Assembly: GCA_963721725.1 (NCBI GenBank)
Contig: CAVRLX010000030.1
Location: forward strand, 35,192-99,191
Origin: RI-153 sp963721725
GTDB lineage: Bacteria; Chloroflexota; Anaerolineae; Caldilineales; Caldilineaceae
DNA: 64,000 nt
Direction: 5' to 3'
In this document: piece by piece, positions 57,901 to 64,000 of the stretch
Layout: each line of letters starts with the position of its first letter
How positions within the stretch are numbered: position 1 is the first letter of the stretch
Notes under the pieces: model-generated
The model's database searches: none
What the model was told of the DNA's origin: nothing
What the model saw: the letters and a program-made list of their open reading frames with translations, nothing else
Translations under genes and position numbers: made by a program

Positions 57901-60900
57901 GGCGACGGCCTGAGCAGTACGGTCACGGCGCTGGGGGATATCGCTCACACCTACGCCGACGATGGGATCTATCCCGTGCGCGTGGACGTCACCGACGAAG
58001 ATGGCACACATGAGGGCGTTGCCAGCACTGCGGTGACCGTCAACAACGTCGCGCCCACGGCAGACGCGGGCGGTCCCTATGCGGTGGACGAAGGTAGCAG
58101 CGTGCTCTTGAACGGCAGCGGCGACGACGTGCCCGCCGATCCGCTGAGCTACGCCTGGGATCTGGACGGCGACAACAGCTTTGAAAGCGCCGGCGCCACG
58201 ACAACCTTTGACGCCAGCCATCTTGATGGTCCGCTCAGCCGCGCGGTGACCCTGCGTGTGGACGACGGCGATGGCGGCGTGATCACCGACACGGCCCTGA
58301 TTACGGTCACTACCCTGCCGCCGCGGATCAGCCTGGGTGCGGATCAGATCGTGGCGCAAGGCGAAACGTTGACCGTCACCGCTAGCGTAAGCGACCCCGG
58401 CGGCGACAATTTCAACAGTGTGATCGACTGGGGCGACGGCATTACCGGCAGTTTGGGTGCGGGCACTATTGTCAGCGCCAGCCGCTCGTTTGCCGTGGCG
58501 GGCAGCTATACGGTTACCGTCACCGCCACCGACGACGACGGCGCGTCCGCCAGCGCCAGCCTTATCGTCAGCGTGCGCCCGCCGGAACTTCAGATGAGCA
58601 AAGCAGTTTCGCCCGTGGGGGCGATTGAAAAAGGCGGCACACTTACCTATACCGTGATCTTGAGCAACAGCGGCGTGGCGAATGCGCTGGCCGTCGTGCT
58701 CACCGATAGCCTGCCCGCGGCGTTGGATTTTGGCGAATGGGTGGACAACGATGGCGCGGTCGTCAACAGGGATGTGATCACCTGGGGCGGCGATGTGGCG
58801 GCGGGCACTGCTGTGACCTTCGTTTTCACGGCTCAACATATTGGGAATTACAGCGACAGTTTCACCAACACGGTCAGCTATCACCAGATCGCCGGCAGCG
58901 CATCGGCGTCGATCCGCAATACCGTGCTGGGTCCGCCCATGCTCACGCTGGCCTACACGGTGACAAACGCCACGCCCGCCGAAGGCTCGACGATTGCGTA
59001 CACGCTCACGGTGGGCAACACGGGCGAAAGTGCAGCCACGGGCGTGGTAATCAGCGACACCGTGCAGGGCCAACACGCCGCGGGGATCACGTTGGCGGCG
59101 GGGGAGACGGTGAGTTATGTCTACGGCGTGACGGTGGACGATGGACCGCTGACGAAGGTGGACACGGCCACAGTCAGCAGCAACGAAACGGCAACGCTGC
59201 GCGAGACAGTGACGGTGGCCGTGCAGAACGTCGCGCCGATTCTCGACGCCAGCCAGAGCGCCAGCGTCATTGACGAAGGGGAGACGTTCACGCTGACCTT
59301 GAACAGCGTCACCGATCCCGGCGATGATAGCATTCTCGGCTATCGCCTGGATTGGGGCGACGGCGTGACGGAGACGGTGAGCGTCACCGCCGGCCAGGAT
59401 TTTACACATACCTATCTTGACGGCACAGCGATCTACACGCCCACGCTGGTTGTGAGCGACGACGACGGCGCGCACGGCGTGCACGCGGGCAGTGTCACTG
59501 TCAATAATGTTGCGCCTGCGCTGAGTGCGCTGAACAACCGCCGCGTCAACCGAGCTGATCTCTTCGATGTGCTTGTCAGTTTTAGCGATCCTGGTGCAGA
59601 CGCCCACGAAGCCGTGATGATCTGGGGTGATGGCATAGTCGAAGCCACGGGCATCTATAGCGACAACGTTAGCACGAGCTACGCCTATACCGAGACCGGC
59701 AGCTACAACGTCACCCTCAGCGTCACCGACGACGACGGCGGCGTGGGCGTGGGCAGCTTCACGGTGGAGGTAATCGCACCGGAACTAGCGCTGGCACGCA
59801 CGCTCTCCACAGCGTCGGCACAGCCTGGGCAGATCATCACCTATACCATTGCCTATACCAACGAAGGCACGGCCATAGCCACGGGCGTGCGCCTGGCCGA
59901 TCTGGTAATTGGCGATGGCCTCACCCTGTTGAATCGCAGCAGCAGCGGCGCGATCATCACCGAAACCGCGGTCAGCGTGGAGGGATTGCGCGTATCGTTC
60001 CCGGATCTTATATTGCCAGAGAGTGACCCGCCGCTGGCAAGTGAACATACAGTTTATCTCCCTGTGGTGGGTGCAATGACGGCAGAACCTGCGACCTCGC
60101 CCGCACGCGTGGCCGCCCGATCCGTGGCAAACCCGGCAGGCTGGCAGGTGGCGGATCTGGCGCCGGGGACCGGGGGTGTGATCACGGTGACAGCGCAGGT
60201 GCTGGGGCATCTCAGTGAAACGTTGACCCACCAGGGCTATGCCTTTATCACCGCGGAGACGGCCAACGACAACAGCGCCAGCGCCACGCTGACGCTGACA
60301 CCGCCGCAGGTGCAGTTTGGGCAGAGTGCGGTCCGCGTGGCCGAGAGCGTGGGCACGGCGCAAATTCCCGTGACCGTAGACCCAATCAACCCGCACGCGC
60401 CGGTGACGGTCACTGTGCAGAGCGTTGATGGGACGGCTTCGGCGGTCCGCGACTACGCGCCGATCAGCAGCACCGTGATCATCCCGGCGGGCCAGCCGTC
60501 GGTGATGGTGAGCGTGCCTATTAGTGACGACGCCGAGATGGAAAGCGACGAGACGCTGCGGCTGAGCCTCTCCGAAGCATTGGGCAGCAGCCTGGGTAAT
60601 CCCGTCACCGCTACGCTGACCATTGCCGACGATACCCCGGATCTGTCCGTTGCGGATCGGACAGTGGACGAAGGCGCGGGAACGGTTGGCGTCACCGTCA
60701 CGTTGAGCGCGCTGAATGAATGGGACACGTCGGTGATCTACACGGGGACAAGCGGCACAGCGGATGCGGGTGTGGATTTTCTGGCTGTGAGCGGCGTGCT
60801 TACGATTCCCGCGGGCAGCCGCACGGGGGTGATTCCGCTCTCTATCGTGGACGATCTGCTGGACGAGGGAGACGAAACTTTCAGCGTCACGATTGGCAGC

Positions 60901-61653
60901 GCGGTGAATGGTAGCATTCTTGACAGCACGGCCACGGTGACGCTCGTGGAAAATGATGTTGCCCGCCTGAGCCTTGCCAAGACCGTCACACCTACGCTGA
61001 CGGAGCCGGGGAACGTGCTCACGTATACGCTGGTGATCAGCAACAGCAGCGCCGCCACGGTGATCGACGCTACGCTCACGGATACGCTGCCCGCCGGGGT
61101 GAGCTTTGCCGGGTGGGTGGGGAACACCTCTGGGGCGGCGCTCAGCGGCGCTCAGATCACATGGAACGGTGTGGTGACTGCCAGCACGACGCTGACCTTT
61201 ACCTTTGCGGTCAGCCACACCGGCGGCTATGGCGAGGTGATCACGAATACGGCGAGCGCTAGCCACCGACGGGGGACTCAATCGGCGCAGGCAGCCTTTG
61301 CGGTGAATGAACGCTCACTGCCAACGGCGACTGCAACGACCACGCCGACAGCAACGCCGACGTCGACGGCTGACGCCAACGACTATGCCAACGCCAACGA
61401 CAACGCCGACGACAGACGACGGACCGCAGACCGCCACGGCAACAGCAACATCGACGTCCACACCGACGGCGAGTGCGACAGGAACGTTCGCAGCTACACC
61501 GACCCTCACAGCAACGACAACACCAATATCAACACCGACGCCAACGGCGACTCTGACATCAACGGCGACGACACGCGCGACGCAACCGCCGACGACAGAC
61601 GACAGACCGCAGACCGCCACGGCGACAGTGACATCTATACCCACGGCGAGTGA
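54919..61653 (+). CDS. Giant modular surface protein, segment 4 (beta-helix, DUF11, PKD, Calx-beta)
   Basis: Continues segment 3 after one base ('LDYETTPQYVLTVIASDGTL' completes the cadherin-like domain), so the real continuation begins at 54895. DUF11, then the third beta-helix module at about 55430-56740 with the 'LADNGGP...TLTHALVKNSPAIDA' ending, then alternating DUF11 and PKD domains ('YAIDWGDGLSSTV', 'PTADAGGPYAVDEGSSVLLN'). Two Calx-beta domains at about 60300-60960 ('TASAVRDYAPISSTVIIPAG', 'LLDEGDETFSVTIGS') are followed by a last DUF11 domain and the Thr/Pro-rich linker, where the frame is lost near 61365. The tail of this ORF (Asp/Asn/Arg-rich) is out of frame and not real protein. 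Confidence 0.8.
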   Translation: MLTVIASDGTLTNTGLVTITVNNVDADLTLTKRATSVQSYRDDSSVPATENAIAVPGEALTYTLSFANEGRDLAQGVVITDLIPAALSVVSVESSISITRNEGIPYAWAIGDLPVGAGGVITVSTVVSPDLPLTTLTNTATISATDVTTGESDPGDNVAESVTASCLWAIMVTSAADDGDGTLRRAIANICDGGVITFASDMTIVLSDYLDISNGMTIDGSDHAVTISGGGSVNVIDIYFESALERRPVTLTHLTIADGVASEVAGGITNNTDLTILDSIITNNVGHYGSGGISSSGNLTLLNSHVYSNTTIDSSGGGGIGVGSWDTAPTVIIANSRIYSNTVISTGGGRWPSGGGILNEYGVMTITHSAIYSNTVTHTGSDKATGGGLYNLSGVVTIEHSSISGNSALNDAGGIFNYGVITVENSTISGNSAETAGGILSQYGKTLLLHSTVADNHALGSATDNAGGLVNEDNITVMISTIVAGNSAGGIDLDCFDAFIESDPATEGTGTHDGGHNLVGDGGGCPVDSGTTRTVTPADVFTDVLAPLADNGGPSTGSGQATLTHALVKNSPAIDATHVGGCAVSTDQRGVSREQGVACDIGAYELDQTDLVLSQRFVPGVALPGESVDLVIRFANAGSVLAETVTMTASLPASLTVTGIVSSGVRITDTGGTPYTWQVADVPGNASGVITLTAQIPEVATLYGTVLTSTGSISATGELDASDNTALASLTLGAAPVLTITKSVLPIAAIERGGLLTYTVALRNSGPSTALNTLITDTLPAMLDFESWITQPSGAVVNADVFTWGGEVAAADAITLSYTARHVGGYGDSIVNSAAFSHLSGSGSASTTSSVLGPQAFDFFVLQSEPVVNEGDSLSYQITVFNVGESTASRVTVQDSLGGTFTDSLSLLPGDFVEFSHTVNAADGPDVLTNTVTISNALYGVLTDFFTVTVDNVAPSLNLSRSASSINEGGIFTATLSALSDPGDDTVSGYAIDWGDGLSSTVTALGDIAHTYADDGIYPVRVDVTDEDGTHEGVASTAVTVNNVAPTADAGGPYAVDEGSSVLLNGSGDDVPADPLSYAWDLDGDNSFESAGATTTFDASHLDGPLSRAVTLRVDDGDGGVITDTALITVTTLPPRISLGADQIVAQGETLTVTASVSDPGGDNFNSVIDWGDGITGSLGAGTIVSASRSFAVAGSYTVTVTATDDDGASASASLIVSVRPPELQMSKAVSPVGAIEKGGTLTYTVILSNSGVANALAVVLTDSLPAALDFGEWVDNDGAVVNRDVITWGGDVAAGTAVTFVFTAQHIGNYSDSFTNTVSYHQIAGSASASIRNTVLGPPMLTLAYTVTNATPAEGSTIAYTLTVGNTGESAATGVVISDTVQGQHAAGITLAAGETVSYVYGVTVDDGPLTKVDTATVSSNETATLRETVTVAVQNVAPILDASQSASVIDEGETFTLTLNSVTDPGDDSILGYRLDWGDGVTETVSVTAGQDFTHTYLDGTAIYTPTLVVSDDDGAHGVHAGSVTVNNVAPALSALNNRRVNRADLFDVLVSFSDPGADAHEAVMIWGDGIVEATGIYSDNVSTSYAYTETGSYNVTLSVTDDDGGVGVGSFTVEVIAPELALARTLSTASAQPGQIITYTIAYTNEGTAIATGVRLADLVIGDGLTLLNRSSSGAIITETAVSVEGLRVSFPDLILPESDPPLASEHTVYLPVVGAMTAEPATSPARVAARSVANPAGWQVADLAPGTGGVITVTAQVLGHLSETLTHQGYAFITAETANDNSASATLTLTPPQVQFGQSAVRVAESVGTAQIPVTVDPINPHAPVTVTVQSVDGTASAVRDYAPISSTVIIPAGQPSVMVSVPISDDAEMESDETLRLSLSEALGSSLGNPVTATLTIADDTPDLSVADRTVDEGAGTVGVTVTLSALNEWDTSVIYTGTSGTADAGVDFLAVSGVLTIPAGSRTGVIPLSIVDDLLDEGDETFSVTIGSAVNGSILDSTATVTLVENDVARLSLAKTVTPTLTEPGNVLTYTLVISNSSAATVIDATLTDTLPAGVSFAGWVGNTSGAALSGAQITWNGVVTASTTLTFTFAVSHTGGYGEVITNTASASHRRGTQSAQAAFAVNERSLPTATATTTPTATPTSTADANDYANANDNADDRRRTADRHGNSNIDVHTDGECDRNVRSYTDPHSNDNTNINTDANGDSDINGDDTRDATADDRRQTADRHGDSDIYTHGE

Positions 61654-62735
61654 GACGGGGACGTTCACATCCACAACGACCGTCACAGCGACGACTCCAC
61701 GGCAATAGTCACAGGCTCTCCAACGACGACGCCGACGACGGCGAGTGCAACACCATCGGCAACATCAACGCCGACATCAACGGCGAGCGCTTCACCCACG
61801 GGTACTGCCACGCCGACATCAACGCCGACACCAACGGCCGACGATCAGACGACGGACCACAGACCGCCACGGCAACGGGGACAGCGACGTCCACCGTCAC
61901 AGCAACGGCAACATCCACACCGATATCGACGCCAACGGCGACTCTGACATCAACGCCGACGACAGACGACAGACCGCAGACCGCCACGGCGACAGTGACA
62001 TCTACACCCACGGCGACCTCAACGCCAACGGCGACGCCATCTGCAACGCAGACAGCGACATCCACGGCGATAGTCACAGGGTCACCAACGACCGACGATC
62101 AAGCGACACCAACCGACATCAACGCCGACATCAACGCCGACATCAACGCGATACGCCGACGGCTACGCCGACATCAACGCCGACGATAGACGACGGACCA
62201 CAGACCGCCACGGCGACAGGGACAGCCTCCACCGACGCCGCAACGGCGAGTCCACACCAATATCAACGCGCAACGCCGACGACAGACGACAGACCGCAGA
62301 CCGCCACGGCGACAGTGACATCTACCCCCACGGCGACCTCAACACCAACGGCGACGCCATCTACAACCGACGGCGACATCCACGGCGATAGTCACAGCTC
62401 TCCAACGACGACACCATCGACGGCGAGTGCGACACCGTCGGCAACATGATCAACGGGCCGACGTGCTACGCGGACGACAGACGCCGGCCGTCCACCGAGT
62501 ACGGCGACGGCTATGCCAATGCTATCTACCACACCCACGCCGAGCGCAACCGCGACGGCACAGTGCCCAGTATGACGACACCGACACCCACGATAACAGC
62601 GACGGCAGACCGCAGACCGACAGACAGCGACAGCAACAGTAACGACGACACCGACGTCAACACCGACATTGATGGCAACGCTGACGCCATCAGTCACACA
62701 CTCACCGACAGCCACGCCAACGGCTACGGCCACGC
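61320..62735 (+). repeat. Thr/Pro-rich linker of tandem repeats inside the giant gene
   Basis: The plus strand encodes 'TATPTSTPTAT'-type linker when read in shifting frames. A unit of about 320 bases recurs: the segment containing GACAGACGACAGACCGCAGA occurs near 61596, 61962 and 62281, followed by closely similar stretches ending in GGCGATAGTCACAG. Encoded repeats include 'TTDDRPQTATATVTSTPTAT' and 'STAIVTGSPTT'. Frame shifts are frequent, as expected for misassembled or slipped repeats. Confidence 0.75.
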
Positions 62736-63362
62736 TGACAGTCACCCCTGTAGAGTCGAGCGTCAGCCTTCTACTTGCCTGCGATCTATAAACAGACGTC
62801 CGGGATGCGCTGGCTCTACCTGCCCTGGTTGAACAAGTCGACATTGCCCCCACCCCGACCGGATCTCATGGTGGAGTCGGTGAGCGTAGTCGGGCAGGCG
62901 TTGCAAATTGTGATTGGAATCGGGGAGTGTCCCTGTAGTTTCGCCCTTCTGGGTGGAGTTTGTTGCGTGGATGCTAAGTCTATCCCGCGATGGGGTGCAA
63001 ATCAACCCTGGCACACAATCTCGCTTTATGGGGCGGCGTGGGCCGTGATGGCTCTGCGCTACCATTGCTGCCGGCGCTCGTTTCATCTTGTCTCCGGGGA
63101 TCGAGTGATCTTGTGGCCGGAGGGTAGCAATCTGCCAGAGCAACTCTTGGTGGGAAGTGTGCTCTATGTGCAGGCAGATTCAGTTAATTTCGCAACGACA
63201 TTTGGGGCGGTGCGGGAATCCCACGAGGCGAACGGGGATCGTTATAACGACATTGCTGGCCCTGTGGTGCTGGTGCAATCCGTGCCGGTGGAGAATTCTG
63301 TTCAACCCGCCCGAGGAGAGATACACAAAACAGACCCACCCTTGCCCCATCGTACACGCTGA
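62736..63362 (+). CDS. Giant modular surface protein, C-terminal CARDB-like segment
   Basis: After the linker the frames read 'VTPVESSVSLL' then 'LPAIYKQ', followed by 'MRWLYLPWLNKS' and 'RPDLMVESVSVVGQALQIVI', the opening of a CARDB-like adhesion domain. One or two frame breaks follow, but 'LVSGDRVILWPEGSNLPEQL', 'LVGSVLYVQADSVNFATTFG' and 'AVRESHEANGDRYNDIAGP' are recognisable as the end of such a domain. The stop is at 63360-63362. The domain would be the natural C-terminus of the giant protein. An 'LP' motif sits at the linker/domain border as in other secreted proteins here. Confidence 0.6.
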
Positions 63363-63473
63363 TATGGGCAGAGGCGGGTCTGGAAGTGTGCCGCAGTTCA
63401 AAATTTAGCGGAGAACGGACGAAAATCGCTCTTGATGGGAATAACCCGTAAAGCTGTCTCGTTCGCTTCTGTT

Positions 63474-64000
63474 TTATTGGCGTTCTTTCAACGGCACATA
63501 ATTTCGTTCGTCGGGGCCGAGATAGATCTGGCGCGGACACGCAATGCGTTGTTCGGGATCTTCAATCAGTTCGACCCACTGCGCCAACCAGCCGGCGACC
63601 ACGTCCCAGGGCAAAGAGCACAGGGAACTATCCTCTGGAAGCCCGTCGCCTGATAGATGATGCCGCTGTAAAAGTCTACGTTGGGGTAGAGTTTGCGCTC
63701 GACAAAGTAGCTATCTTCCAGGGCGATGCGTTCCAGTTCGATGGCAATGTCTAACAGTGGATTGCGCCCTGTGACCTGAAAGACTTCATAGGCCACCTGT
63801 TTGATGATCTGGTGCGCGCGGTCATAGTTTTTATAGACACGGTGACCAAAACCCATGGCTGGATTTCGCGCTTTTTCACACGCTGGATGAAGGCTGGAAG
63901 ATCTTGCACGTCACCGATCTCGGTCAGCATACGCAGCACGGCTTCGTTGGCCCCGCCGTGAAGCGGTCCATAGAGCGCAGCGCAGCCCCCGCCATAGAGC
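63474..64000 (-). pseudogene. gltA: Citrate synthase, partial (5' end outside window), frameshifted
   Basis: Citrate synthase condenses acetyl-CoA with oxaloacetate in the TCA cycle. Minus-strand frames read 'LYGPLHGGANEAVLRMLTEI', 'LPAFIQRVKKREI', 'MGFGHRVYKNYD' (catalytic His region), 'LERIALEDSYFVERKLYPNV', 'DFYSGIIYQATGF' and finally 'GWLAQWVELIEDPEQRIACP' and 'LGPDERNYVPLKERQ', ending at 63474. At least three frame breaks occur in 530 bases (near 63855, 63650 and 63610), all in a gene that should be under strong selection, so sequence error near the edge is the better explanation. Convergent with the giant gene, 111 bases apart. Confidence 0.88.

Noticed and set aside
57202..59607. Minus-strand ORF of 801 codons within the giant gene
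   Set aside because: Antisense to DUF11/PKD repeats that are clearly coding on the plus strand; a result of GC-rich codon bias.
61320..62735. Possible CRISPR array from regularly recurring units
   Set aside because: Units are long, degenerate and encode Thr/Pro-rich linker; there are no short identical repeats with unique spacers.

Overview
The window looks like a moderately GC-rich chromosome segment from a member of the Chloroflexota (Anaerolineae/Caldilineae type). This is inferred from style, not from a database search. The clues are very large secreted proteins built from DUF11, LamG, PKD, Calx-beta and beta-helix modules with a Thr/Pro-rich linker, recurring 'LPxV' motifs in secreted proteins, FAS1 and S41 fusions, a GH36/GH13 glycan set, and the mixture of single-copy genes (rimO, ybaK, qor-like, citrate synthase).

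Left part (1-17.4 kb) is an accessory, island-like region. It holds a partial primase-like N-terminus, a type I restriction-modification locus (hsdR, hsdM, hsdS) with a secreted fibronectin type III protein lodged between hsdR and hsdM, and two related tyrosine recombinase pseudogenes facing away from each other around a tRNA-Leu(TAA). Beyond them lies a four-gene cluster that looks like a conflict system: a SPPY-type DNA methyltransferase on the plus strand, convergent with a minus-strand series ABC/SMC-like ATPase > winged-helix-like middle component > PD-(D/E)XK-like nuclease. An IS5-type element with a 3-bp target duplication sits in the last codons of the ATPase gene. Removing it restores a TTGA stop/start overlap between ATPase and middle component. 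This cluster is the best candidate for an under-described system here and resembles ABC three-component (ABC-3C) systems.

Middle part (17.9-40 kb) is ordinary chromosome: a Trm112-like protein that has lost its zinc cysteines, a secreted S41 protease with PDZ and FAS1 domains, an NAD-dependent sugar-nucleotide epimerase, a metallophosphoesterase, rimO, a DUF4126 protein, an M24 peptidase, ybaK, a GH36 alpha-galactosidase with a coupled hypothetical gene, a large secreted GH13 enzyme, an AhpD-like/quinone oxidoreductase pair, a DUF305 protein, and a NarL/NarX-type two-component pair. A short palindromic repeat occurs in three intergenic places.

Right part (40-63.4 kb) is what I read as one giant gene of about 23.3 kb (roughly 7,700 codons) cut into pieces by single-base frame breaks. 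It encodes a modular surface protein with an N-terminal signal segment, an internal hydrophobic domain, TSP3 repeats, several LamG domains, three beta-helix modules, many DUF11 domains, PKD and Calx-beta domains, a Thr/Pro-rich repeat linker and a CARDB-like C-terminus. The window ends in a frame-broken citrate synthase gene on the minus strand.

Caution: many genes, including the housekeeping citrate synthase, are broken by one-base indels, most of them in homopolymer runs. Much of this is probably assembly or sequencing error, so 'pseudogene' below means 'reading frame broken as given'.
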